Shown here: positions 8,451 to 16,886 of the stretch, piece by piece
How the letters are laid out: every line of letters begins with the position of its first letter
Numbering within the stretch: the stretch's first letter is position 1
Assembly (NCBI RefSeq): GCF_002483205.1
Contig: NZ_DLHM01000001.1
Span: 773,272 to 837,271, forward strand
Length of the DNA stretch: 64,000 bases
Reading direction: 5' to 3'
Source of the DNA: Flavihumibacter sp. UBA7668
GTDB lineage: Bacteria > Bacteroidota > Bacteroidia > Chitinophagales > Chitinophagaceae
The notes under the pieces: generated by a model
The model's input: the letters and a program-made list of their open reading frames with translations, nothing else
Databases searched by the model: none
What the model was told of the DNA's origin: nothing
Made by a program: the position numbers and the translations under genes

Positions 8451-11216
8451 TTATTTTTGACCAGGATTACGACTGAAATTCCAGATTACACCCAATAACC
8501 AATAACGGCGCAGGGTACTATAGGTATTTTCAGAAATGAAATTGCTGGATGCACTCCGCTGAAATCCGATATTCTGATTTAAAATATCATTAATGGACAA
8601 CCGAATTTCAGCAGTTTTCTTCTTCAGGAATTTTTTAGCAACGTGTGCATTCCATAAAATCACATTCCGGTCTTGCCCAAACACATCCGTTTTTTGTCTC
8701 CACTGATAATTAATATTCGAATTGAATTCAAAATCTTTCAGGAAAAAAACGGTTGCTCCCAGCCTGGTATCAGTGGTCCAATATTTTGTTACAACATCGG
8801 GACGAAGAGAAGATACATTTCTGGTATAATTTGGTCCAAATGACATATCAACTTCGTATTTTTTCTCTTTTTGTTTGAAAAACCCAACCTGACCGCCCAA
8901 TGTAGAATACTTGTTGGTGTTTTTTACCTGGTTGACAAAGTTGTTATTTTTTCCTCCGTTAAAATTTAAACTAAAGTTGAAGTTCGCTTTAATCTTTTTC
9001 AGCTCTTTCCAGTAACCGGTATATAAGTAATAATTGTAATTCCCGTCTACGTTTACAAAACTAAATTGCCGGCGTCCCTGATCATCCACATTGTCCGCTC
9101 TGCTAATGGCGTTGTCGATAAAATTTATTCCGCCGTTGAAATACAGGCTTCTCCCGGTCAGCACTTTATAATCATTATAATTCAATCCGATATTATGGCG
9201 GAACTCCTGTTTCAAATTCGGATTACCCACCTGAATATTCAATGGATCCGTATTCTCTAAAATCGGTTGAATCTGCTGTAAGGTAGGTTGGGAAGTTTGT
9301 CCATTGTAACGCAAATTCAACCCTCTCTGCGCCCCCATTTTAAATCGGATATTCGCCTTGGGGAAAAAGTTGGTGAAGTTATAATCATACACTGTGTCCC
9401 GAACCAGGTCCTTCTGCAGGAAATTTGCAAAATTGATATTCGATCCAAAGGAGGCGGTTATCTTAGAACCATTGAAACGGAAATTAAGGCCGGTACTATG
9501 TGTATTGAAATCAAATGCATAATCACTACTAAACAGGCTATCCAGGACTTCGTATTTCCCGTTAAAATCCTTTACAAAGGAACTGCGTAATGCTTTACTG
9601 TTATTAATCCGGTATCCGTAATTCGTTTCAACAAACCATTTTTTAGAAATCGGCTCTGTATAGGAAATGCGGGCTCCCCAGATATTGGACTGGGTATAAT
9701 TGTTTTTTACCTGATCCACCGTATCCGAATTTACAAGCTCACCGTTTTCATCAAAAAAACGGTTAACAGAATACAGGTTTCCGGTGGTCTTATTATTTTG
9801 GTATTGCTGATCAAAATTCACGGAAAGTGTCCGGCCCACTTTCATGAATTTTTTTCTCCAGATTGCAGAGGTTTTCATCTGCTGCCGATCACCAATAGAA
9901 CTCAGCCGGCGATCCTGGTTATTAATCAGTTGCTCCAAATCTCCAAGTGATTCAGCTGTAAATACCGAAGCATTCCTTGCCTGGCCAACCACCCCACTTA
10001 CATTTACTTTCAGACTCGATAAGGAATCCAGCTTTACATCATAAAAACCCGAAACCTGGTGCTTCAGATTCATCGTGGAAGTTTTACGGGTGCTGTTATT
10101 ATAAAACAACCGGTCTGCGAGTATCGACTGACTTGTATTCGTCCCTTCATTTTCAATATTCTGCTTGTAAAACTGGTAGTTGCCGTTGACATGTGTTTTA
10201 TCGGCATTCAGTTTATTTGAATAATGCGCTCCGGCCGTCCAGGCTTTGGGTAATCCTTCTCCATTGAATCGCCCCCCCCAGGTATTAAACTCATCCGATT
10301 CTGCGAAGGAATAAAAATATCCCTCATCCTCATTGTATTCCATATTGGAACCACCGCCAAATCGATCATTATCCTGCCAACTCAAACCTGCTTTACCTGT
10401 GTTGGCCATGGTTCCATAGGCAGCAATCTTACGTTTTCCCTTAAACGCATTAATCATAGCTTCATTCTCAAAATAATGGGGGGTTCCTCCACTCAATTTT
10501 GCTTTGCCGAAATAACCTTTTTTCCGGTCTTCTTTTAAAGTCAGGTTGATGGTTTTTTGTTTTTCACCATCATCAATCCCCGTGAATGTAGCCTGTTCAC
10601 TTTTTTTATCGAACAACTGTACTTTATCAATAGCATCTGCCTGGAGATTCTGTGTAACTACTGCAGGATCATCACTGAAAAACTCTTCTCCATCCACCAA
10701 TACCTTCTGCACCCGTTCCCCCTGTGCCGTAATTTCTCCTTTCTGGTTCACCTGAAATCCAGGGAATCGCTTTAATAATTCCTCCACATTTGCACCTTGC
10801 CGTACAGCAAAACTGTCTGCTTTGAATTCAAGCGTATCGCCTTTCATGCGGATAGCACCAATTTTTTGAGAAACGATTACTTCCTCCAGTAAAACTGATT
10901 TTTTAATCAGGTTGATTTTGCCCATTTCAAAACGGGGGCCCACCGGATTAACCACATCCAGAAAATCAGCAAACTTGGGATAAGTAACCATCAGCAGGTG
11001 AGGCTTTCCATCTGTTGCTTTTAAACTGAATCTGCCCTGCGCATCTGTGCGCGTATGTTTTAATAAAACGGAATCGGTGGAGAGAAGCGCAACCACCGCA
11101 TTGGCAAGTGGTTTTTTTTCAGAAGTATCTGCAATTTCTCCTCTTATTTCAGTAGTTTGGGCATAGAGAATCGCAGATAGAAATAATGCTCCAATCAGGC
11201 TCAATAATTTTCTCAT
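8451..11216 (-). CDS. Outer-membrane beta-barrel protein with carboxypeptidase-regulatory-like N-domain
   Basis: A 921-residue TonB-dependent-receptor-like protein with a signal peptide (residues 1-19, ending LYAQ). Residues about 22-110 form a CarboxypepD-regulatory-like beta-sandwich (TEIRGEIADTSEKKPLANAV). A plug-like region follows with SVLLEEVIVSQKIGAIRMKGDTLEF and VEELLKRFPGFQVNQKGEIT, then a long series of amphipathic beta strands to the C-terminal WLLGVIWNFSR. It belongs to the outer-membrane barrel group that accompanies GLPGLI proteins rather than to classic SusC. It is the first gene of a two-gene unit with the GLPGLI gene. Its cargo is unknown. Confidence 0.87.
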   Translation of the reverse strand: MRKLLSLIGALFLSAILYAQTTEIRGEIADTSEKKPLANAVVALLSTDSVLLKHTRTDAQGRFSLKATDGKPHLLMVTYPKFADFLDVVNPVGPRFEMGKINLIKKSVLLEEVIVSQKIGAIRMKGDTLEFKADSFAVRQGANVEELLKRFPGFQVNQKGEITAQGERVQKVLVDGEEFFSDDPAVVTQNLQADAIDKVQLFDKKSEQATFTGIDDGEKQKTINLTLKEDRKKGYFGKAKLSGGTPHYFENEAMINAFKGKRKIAAYGTMANTGKAGLSWQDNDRFGGGSNMEYNEDEGYFYSFAESDEFNTWGGRFNGEGLPKAWTAGAHYSNKLNADKTHVNGNYQFYKQNIENEGTNTSQSILADRLFYNNSTRKTSTMNLKHQVSGFYDVKLDSLSSLKVNVSGVVGQARNASVFTAESLGDLEQLINNQDRRLSSIGDRQQMKTSAIWRKKFMKVGRTLSVNFDQQYQNNKTTGNLYSVNRFFDENGELVNSDTVDQVKNNYTQSNIWGARISYTEPISKKWFVETNYGYRINNSKALRSSFVKDFNGKYEVLDSLFSSDYAFDFNTHSTGLNFRFNGSKITASFGSNINFANFLQKDLVRDTVYDYNFTNFFPKANIRFKMGAQRGLNLRYNGQTSQPTLQQIQPILENTDPLNIQVGNPNLKQEFRHNIGLNYNDYKVLTGRSLYFNGGINFIDNAISRADNVDDQGRRQFSFVNVDGNYNYYLYTGYWKELKKIKANFNFSLNFNGGKNNNFVNQVKNTNKYSTLGGQVGFFKQKEKKYEVDMSFGPNYTRNVSSLRPDVVTKYWTTDTRLGATVFFLKDFEFNSNINYQWRQKTDVFGQDRNVILWNAHVAKKFLKKKTAEIRLSINDILNQNIGFQRSASSNFISENTYSTLRRYWLLGVIWNFSRNPGQK

Positions 11217-11361
11217 AGTTGGGTTTAGCTGGCGTGCTCAAAATTTGGATTTAATTTTTAAATAGAATTACCGCTAATCATTAATACTTAGTTAAAGCTG
11301 CTTTTAACAAACCACCCATTAACCCCTAATTTCCCTTAATTTTAAGAATAACGTGTTGATT

Positions 11362-13317
11362 ATGCCTTCATTACCAGAAAGATCCTACGAACAAGATAAC
11401 TTTATTGATACCACGAAAAATGTCTGGAATTACTCCCTGCTAACGGAAGAGGATATCCGAAACTTCCAACAGGGCACCCATTATACGCTCTATGAAAAAT
11501 TCGGCTCCCATTCCATTCAGGTGCTGGATACCTGGGGAATTTATTTTGCTGTATGGGCCCCGAATGCCACCAGTGTATCAGTAAAAGGCAATTTCAACGA
11601 TTGGCAGAACAATGAATACGAATTAAATCCCCGTTGGGATAAAAGCGGCATTTGGGAGGGATTTATTCCAACACTTGGATTAGGGGAGGTGTACAAATAC
11701 AGAATCAAGGGGTTCCAGGGCATCGAAGCGGATAAAGGGGATCCTTTCGCCCGCTTTTGGGAAAAAAGACCACTCACTGCATCCATTACCTGGGATACAA
11801 CTTACGCCTGGCAGGATGCTGAATGGATGAAAACCAGAAAACAACACAATTCACTGAAAGCTCCCTGGAGTGTCTATGAAATCCATCTTGCCAGCTGGAT
11901 GCGTCCGGATAAAAATGATGAAGAAAGTTATAACAGTTATGAGCAGATAACAGCCAGACTTGTCCCCTATATTAAAGAGATGGGCTTTACCCATGTTGAA
12001 TTTATGCCAATAATGGAGCATCCCTTTGATGGCAGTTGGGGTTATCAGGGTACAGGATATTTTGCGCCAACATCGCGCTTTGGTTCACCGCAGGATTTCA
12101 AAGCAATGGTGGATGCTTTTCATACTGCAGGAATTGGTGTTATTCTCGATTGGGTTCCATCCCATTTTCCTTATGATTCACATGGATTATTTATGTTTGA
12201 CGGTACCCATACCTATGAATATGCAGACATGCGCAAGGGCTATCATCCCGATTGGAATTCCTATATTTTCAATTATAAAAGGGGAGAAGTTAAATCCTTT
12301 CTGATCAGCAGTGGTCGGTATTGGTTTGATCAGTTTCATATTGATGGCTTCAGGGTAGATGCCGTTTCGTCTATGTTGAAACTGAATTATAGTCGGACAG
12401 AAGGTCAATGGGAGCCCAATGAATTCGGGGGCGATGGCAATCTCGAAGCCATTGCTTTCATCAAAGATTTTAATGAAACCATTTACCGCGATTTTCCTGA
12501 TGTACAAACCATTGCCGAAGAAGCAACCGATTGGCCCGGTGTATCGAAACCCACTTTTGAAGGCGGACTCGGATTTGGCATGAAATGGATGATGGGCTGG
12601 ATGCACGATACCCTTCGTTATTTTAAAAAAGATCCGCTTTATCGCCAGTTCGAACAGGATGCTTTCACCTTCAGCATGATGTACTATTACGATGAAAATT
12701 TCATGCTGCCCCTGAGTCACGATGAAGTAGTACACGGCAAGAGCCCGATGATTTACAAAATGCCGGGAGATGAATGGCAAAAATTTGCCAATCTGCGTTT
12801 GTTATATACCTATATGTTTACGCATCCCGGAGGAAAATTATTATTCATGGGGGATGAATTCGGTTCCTCTGTTGAGTGGAATTATAAATCCGAACTGCCC
12901 TGGGAATTACTGCAGTTTGATAGTCATGCTGGCATGAAAAACTGTGTCAAAGCACTCTGTCATCTGCTTAAGGCCGAGCCCGCGATGTATGAAAAACAAT
13001 TTGAAAAAGGGGGCTTTGAGTGGATCGACCTGAATCATCGTGCCGAGTCGGTGGTTGTGTACCGCCGTAAGGGTGAAAATCCGGCCGATGATTTGCTGGT
13101 AATTCTAAATATGACACCGGAAGTGCGGATGAACTGGAAATTCACCGCCTTTGGAAAAAAATCATGGAAGGAACTGTTCAATAGCAACCAAAAGGAATAT
13201 TGGGGAACAGGAGATGTGTACAATCCGGAAATAATCGTAACTGAGGTGGATAAAAACAACGAATTATTTGAAATAAACCTACACCTCCCTCCGTTAGGGG
13301 CTGTAGTACTCAAATAA
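11362..13317 (+). CDS. glgB: 1,4-alpha-glucan branching enzyme, GH13
   Basis: Introduces alpha-1,6 branches into glycogen in the cytoplasm. The ATG at 11362 (MPSLPERSYEQ) gives 651 residues. GTG and TTG codons at 11353 and 11356 are possible but less likely. A CBM48 domain spans roughly residues 50-150 (WAPNATSVSVKGNFNDWQ). The GH13 barrel has DWVPSHFPYDSHGL, GFRVDAVSSM with nucleophile Asp333, IAEEATDWPGVS with Glu386/Glu387, and LSHDEVVHGK with Asp454. A small C-terminal all-beta domain ends LHLPPLGAVVLK. Length matches the short-N-terminus branching enzymes. It starts 146 bp from the divergent outer-membrane gene and precedes a TPR gene by 30 bp. Confidence 0.95.
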   Translation: MPSLPERSYEQDNFIDTTKNVWNYSLLTEEDIRNFQQGTHYTLYEKFGSHSIQVLDTWGIYFAVWAPNATSVSVKGNFNDWQNNEYELNPRWDKSGIWEGFIPTLGLGEVYKYRIKGFQGIEADKGDPFARFWEKRPLTASITWDTTYAWQDAEWMKTRKQHNSLKAPWSVYEIHLASWMRPDKNDEESYNSYEQITARLVPYIKEMGFTHVEFMPIMEHPFDGSWGYQGTGYFAPTSRFGSPQDFKAMVDAFHTAGIGVILDWVPSHFPYDSHGLFMFDGTHTYEYADMRKGYHPDWNSYIFNYKRGEVKSFLISSGRYWFDQFHIDGFRVDAVSSMLKLNYSRTEGQWEPNEFGGDGNLEAIAFIKDFNETIYRDFPDVQTIAEEATDWPGVSKPTFEGGLGFGMKWMMGWMHDTLRYFKKDPLYRQFEQDAFTFSMMYYYDENFMLPLSHDEVVHGKSPMIYKMPGDEWQKFANLRLLYTYMFTHPGGKLLFMGDEFGSSVEWNYKSELPWELLQFDSHAGMKNCVKALCHLLKAEPAMYEKQFEKGGFEWIDLNHRAESVVVYRRKGENPADDLLVILNMTPEVRMNWKFTAFGKKSWKELFNSNQKEYWGTGDVYNPEIIVTEVDKNNELFEINLHLPPLGAVVLK

Positions 13318-13347
13318 AAGAGGGGTTAAACCCACCGTCCATTAACT

Positions 13348-14373
13348 ATGAAACAGCTGATAACTCTACTACTTTGCGTAAGTATTGTTCTCTTCGCAGA
13401 AGCGCAACAGGACAGTATTTCCTATTATGTTCAACAAGGGGAGGAAGCCGCCTCCCGCCGTCAATACCTGCCTGCTTATCAAAATTATAAACAGGCAACC
13501 AGTTTTGATGACAATCATCCGGAAGCATTAAAGGGGATGGCAGATATGGCGATGGAACTTCGCTATTATGTCATTGCCCGCGAAACCTACAAGAAGCTAC
13601 TTACAGCGACTCCAAAAGATACGGCGCTGGTTCGGCAACTGGCCGAGTTGAATTTCCAGACCCGTCAGTTTCAGGAAGCTATCAATCTGGTTCAACAGGC
13701 AAAAACCATGGGATCGAAGGCCAATTTAGACTGGCTGGCAGCCCGTTCCTTTTTCGAGCTCGAACATTATGGCAGTTGCCTGGAATCCATTGAACGCGCC
13801 TGGAAAAAAGACAGCAGCAATGCGCAGATGCCTTTTATTGCAGCCCGTTGTTATATTGAAATGAATAATTATCGCCGGGCCGCAGGATGTTATGAACAGG
13901 CCCTTCGACTGGATCCGGCCAATAACAAATGGATGTATGAAGCAGCGATGACCTTTTCCGCTATTCCTGATGAACCACATGCCATTGTATGGTTTGAGAA
14001 AGCATTGGCAGCCGGACATCCGCGTAGCAATGATTTTCTGGAGAATTATGCTAATTCTTATTACGGCAATAAACAATTTGATAAAAGTATACCGCTCTAT
14101 CAGGAAATCATTCAACGCAAACCACAGGATATGGAAGTGCTGTTCAGTTTGGGAGAATCTTTCTATTATTCCGGAAAATCAAACGAAGCCATTGAGACCT
14201 GGGATAAAATGCTGGCAATTGATCCCGGTCAGGCCCGAGCTGTTTACATGATCGGCATCGCTTATATCAAAAAAGGCGAAGACAATAAAGGCAAAGACCT
14301 CTGCGAAAAAGCCATTAAAATGGATCCTTCCTTAGCTAAGCTTAAGGAGAAGAAATCCATGTTTGGATTATAG
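13348..14373 (+). CDS. Secreted tetratricopeptide-repeat protein
   Basis: A 341-residue protein with a signal peptide (about residues 1-19, VSIVLFAEAQ) followed by eight or so TPR-like helical pairs. Repeats are visible as AYQNYKQATSFDDNHPEAL, ARETYKKLLTATPKDTAL, AAGCYEQALRLDPANNKWM, SIPLYQEIIQRKPQDMEVL and AIETWDKMLAIDPGQARAV. TPR arrays bind other proteins. No catalytic domain is seen. It lies 30 bp after glgB on the same strand and may be co-transcribed with it, but a role in glycogen metabolism is not shown. It is probably periplasmic. Confidence 0.85.
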   Translation: MKQLITLLLCVSIVLFAEAQQDSISYYVQQGEEAASRRQYLPAYQNYKQATSFDDNHPEALKGMADMAMELRYYVIARETYKKLLTATPKDTALVRQLAELNFQTRQFQEAINLVQQAKTMGSKANLDWLAARSFFELEHYGSCLESIERAWKKDSSNAQMPFIAARCYIEMNNYRRAAGCYEQALRLDPANNKWMYEAAMTFSAIPDEPHAIVWFEKALAAGHPRSNDFLENYANSYYGNKQFDKSIPLYQEIIQRKPQDMEVLFSLGESFYYSGKSNEAIETWDKMLAIDPGQARAVYMIGIAYIKKGEDNKGKDLCEKAIKMDPSLAKLKEKKSMFGL

Positions 14374-14396
14374 GAGGAAAGGAGAGCTTCCCTTCT

Positions 14397-16175
14397 TCAC
14401 ATCTTCTCCGGAACCCGAATACCCAACATACCCATTCCTGCCGAAATAACATGCGCCGTCATAACAGCTATGCGTAATCGAAGTTCTTTTTTATTGACAG
14501 ATTCCGCCCGGCTTATCTGATGAACCGTTAAAAACGAATTGAATTGTTTGCAGAGATGGAAGATATAGTTGGCCATAGCTGAAGGATTATGTTCAGTAGC
14601 GGCCTGTTCTATTACTGAAGGGAATTGTTCAAGAGTAACCAGCATTGATTTCTCCATTGGCAGTAAACTATCCTGCATCCAGTCTATAGAATCGGTAACA
14701 GATTCCCTTCTTAATATTGATTTGGTTCTGGCGTGAGTGTATTGAATAAATGGACCAGTGAATCCATGTATATCTATAGACTCTTCCGGATTGAAGATCA
14801 TTTTCTTTTGAGGATCCACCCGAAGCAGGTAGAATTTCAATGCACCCAACCCGATGGTATTGTACAGTTCGCTCAATTCGATATCGGTGAAGCCATCCAC
14901 CTTGCCCAGTTCTTTGGTATTTTGCTCGGCTATGGAGATCATTTCAGCTACCAAATCGTCCGCATCTACTACGGTTCCTTCCCTGCTTTTCATTTTTCCA
15001 CTTGGTAATTCAACCATCCCATAGGAAAGATGATAGATTCCGTCTGCTTTCGGCAATTGCAGTTTTTCAGCAATCAGCTTGAGCACTTTAAAATGATAAT
15101 TCTGTTCATCGCCCACAACATAAATGCTCTGCTCCATTCCATACTCTTCGTATTTCTGTTGGGCCAGCCCAATATCCTGAGTTATATATACCGATGTTCC
15201 ATCTTTCCGTTGCACGAGTTTTTCATCGAGTCCGTCTTCGGTCAGATCTATCCAAACGCTGCCATCTTCCTTTTTATAAAAGACGCCTTTTCCAAGACCT
15301 TCCTGAACAATTTTTTTCCCTAACAGATAGGTATTGCTTTCGTAATAAGTGATATCGAAGTTTGCACCGATTGATTCATAGGTAGCGGCAAATCCATCAT
15401 AGACCCATCCATTCATTTGTTTCCAGAGTTCGATCACATCCGTTTTGCCGGCTTCCCAATCCACCAGCATTTGCTGTGCTTCCAGCATTATTGGAGCCTG
15501 CTTTTCAGCTTCTTCTTTTGTTTTTCCGGCAGCTACCAGTGCTTCCACCTCTGCTTTATATGCATCATTGAACTTTACATAATAATCACCCACAAAATGA
15601 TCCCCCTTAGTGCCCGCCAATCCGGGTGTTTCACCATTGGAAAAACGCAACCAGGCAATCATGCTTTTACAGATATGAATACCTCGATCATTAACAATGC
15701 AGCTTTTAATTACTTCATACCCGCCGGATTTTAGAATTTCCGCAATACTCCAGCCAAGGAAAATATTCCGCAAGTGCCCCAGGTGCAGGGGTTTATTGGT
15801 ATTGGGAGAAGCATACTCAACCATCACTTTTTTCCCGTTGGGAGCTGCTTTACCATAGGAAGGATTATAATAATGTTCTTCCAGCAACGCATTCCAGTAA
15901 GAATCGGCGATGGTAAGGTTCAGAAACCCTTTTATCACATTATAAGCAGTAAAAAAATTGGAGTTCTGGTTAACCAGAAATTTTCCCAGGGTTTCACCTA
16001 ATTCCTCCGGTTTTTGGCGGAGGGCTTTGGTGAGCCCAAATAAAACGACGGTATAATCGCCTTCAAACTCAGGTTTGGTCTGGTTGATCTGAAAATTTGC
16101 CGGTCCGCTTAATTCCGGATATAACCCGCTGAGTGCGCTGTTAACAATGCTTTGGATCTGTTGTGTAATAGCCAT
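14397..16175 (-). CDS. argS: Arginyl-tRNA synthetase
   Basis: Charges tRNA-Arg, class I synthetase. The ATG at 16175 (MAITQQIQ) gives 592 residues. An upstream TTG at 16184 adds only MPP and is unlikely. The N-terminal Add-1 domain is followed by the HIGH equivalent in NKPLHLGHLRNIFLG and by DRGIHICKS. The KMSKS-like segment is GKMKSREGTVVDADDL. The anticodon-binding domain has FIQYTHARTKSI and the C-terminus LGIRVPEKM. The gene is convergent with the TPR gene (23 bp apart) and divergent from the GtrA gene with only 27 bp between start codons. Confidence 0.96.
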   Translation of the reverse strand: MAITQQIQSIVNSALSGLYPELSGPANFQINQTKPEFEGDYTVVLFGLTKALRQKPEELGETLGKFLVNQNSNFFTAYNVIKGFLNLTIADSYWNALLEEHYYNPSYGKAAPNGKKVMVEYASPNTNKPLHLGHLRNIFLGWSIAEILKSGGYEVIKSCIVNDRGIHICKSMIAWLRFSNGETPGLAGTKGDHFVGDYYVKFNDAYKAEVEALVAAGKTKEEAEKQAPIMLEAQQMLVDWEAGKTDVIELWKQMNGWVYDGFAATYESIGANFDITYYESNTYLLGKKIVQEGLGKGVFYKKEDGSVWIDLTEDGLDEKLVQRKDGTSVYITQDIGLAQQKYEEYGMEQSIYVVGDEQNYHFKVLKLIAEKLQLPKADGIYHLSYGMVELPSGKMKSREGTVVDADDLVAEMISIAEQNTKELGKVDGFTDIELSELYNTIGLGALKFYLLRVDPQKKMIFNPEESIDIHGFTGPFIQYTHARTKSILRRESVTDSIDWMQDSLLPMEKSMLVTLEQFPSVIEQAATEHNPSAMANYIFHLCKQFNSFLTVHQISRAESVNKKELRLRIAVMTAHVISAGMGMLGIRVPEKM

Positions 16176-16181
16176 AGGCGG

Positions 16182-16197
16182 CAAAAATATATATTTG
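16182..16197. promoter_or_regulatory. Back-to-back TAnnTTTG -7 elements for argS and the GtrA gene
   Basis: The 27-bp gap between the divergent starts holds TATATTTG on the plus strand (16190-16197, five bases before ATG 16203) and TATTTTTG on the minus strand (16189-16182, six bases before ATG 16175). Both match the Bacteroidota -7 consensus TAnnTTTG. Transcription would begin at or close to the start codons. No good TTG -33 element is seen at the usual distance for either, which lowers confidence. Confidence 0.5.
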
Positions 16198-16202
16198 CGC
16201 CC

Positions 16203-16700
16203 ATGTTAGCATGGGTGAGTCAAAGCATTAGTCGGGTGATTGATTTCTTTTATCCTCCGTTCAGGCGATATATTCCGCTGCAAACCTTTCGGTACATCGC
16301 CTGCGGGGGCGGGAACACGGTGCTTGATATTCTGATCTATTTTATTTCTTATAATTATATTCTTGATAAACAGGATATAGATCTTGGATTTACTGCTTTT
16401 GGGCGGGATGCCATCGTTACGCCCCATATTATGGCTTTTGTCATTTCTTTTTGTATTAGTTTTCCAATGGGATTTTTTCTTAACCGGACAGTCGTCTTCA
16501 ATGACTCTGTTTTGAGGGGCAGGGTTCAGCTATTTCGTTATATCTTGCTTGTAACAGCTTGTATTTTCTTAAATTATATATTTATAAAACTTTTTGTGGA
16601 ACAGTTTGGTATTTATCCAACAGTGGCCAAAATTCTCACTACTTTGATCGTCGTTTCCTTCAGTTACTTCTCCCAGCGAAATTTCACTTTTAAAAGATAG
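16203..16700 (+). CDS. GtrA family membrane protein
   Basis: A small integral membrane protein of 165 residues from ATG 16203 (MLAWVSQSISRV). The preceding in-frame codons would overlap argS. It has the GtrA signature: TFRYIACGGGNTVLDILIYF in the first membrane segment, then three more hydrophobic helices (IMAFVISFCISFPMGFFLNR, LFRYILLVTACIFLNYIF, ILTTLIVVSFSYFSQRNF). Members help move lipid-linked sugars across the inner membrane for cell-surface glycan modification. No glycosyltransferase partner lies next to it, so its substrate is open. It is followed by a GC-rich palindrome (16723-16761). Confidence 0.87.
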   Translation: MLAWVSQSISRVIDFFYPPFRRYIPLQTFRYIACGGGNTVLDILIYFISYNYILDKQDIDLGFTAFGRDAIVTPHIMAFVISFCISFPMGFFLNRTVVFNDSVLRGRVQLFRYILLVTACIFLNYIFIKLFVEQFGIYPTVAKILTTLIVVSFSYFSQRNFTFKR

Positions 16701-16703
16701 GGC

Positions 16704-16812
16704 AAAATGGCGGTTTTTCTTCACCCGCCGGGTGCCACCCGACCGGTGGTACCCGGCGGGTAAAAGCGTTTTGGCAGTTTAGCAGCGGCCAACCTGACAA
16801 AACTGCCATTTT
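16704..16812. repeat. Nested palindromes between the GtrA gene and dnaK
   Basis: The core at 16723-16761 has 17-base arms (left ACCCGCCGGGTGCCACC, right GGTGGTACCCGGCGGGT) with one G:T position and a 5-base loop. It is one of three related ACCCGnCGGGT palindromes in the window (others at 22899-22938 and 62482-62521). An outer pair, AAAATGGCGGTTTT at 16704-16717 and AAAACTGCCATTTT at 16799-16812, is inverted with one mismatch. A further pair TGGCAGTTT/AAACTGCCA lies inside (about 16771-16808). The core could end transcription of the GtrA gene. The TGGCAG motifs may be regulatory sites for dnaK. Confidence 0.7.
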
Positions 16813-16886
16813 AACACTTAAAACTGGGCTTGGCATATTGATTGTCAATAGAAAATACATTCATTCATTAAAGGAAAATTATAGAT

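Noticed and set aside
12187..12780. Antisense frame of 197 codons inside glgB
   Set aside because: The plus strand encodes a complete branching enzyme with all catalytic residues; the antisense product resembles no family.
16830..16846. Sigma-54-like sequence TTGGCATATTGATTGTC before dnaK
   Set aside because: Spacing fits, but the -12 element has GT instead of the nearly invariant GC, and a single match is weak evidence.
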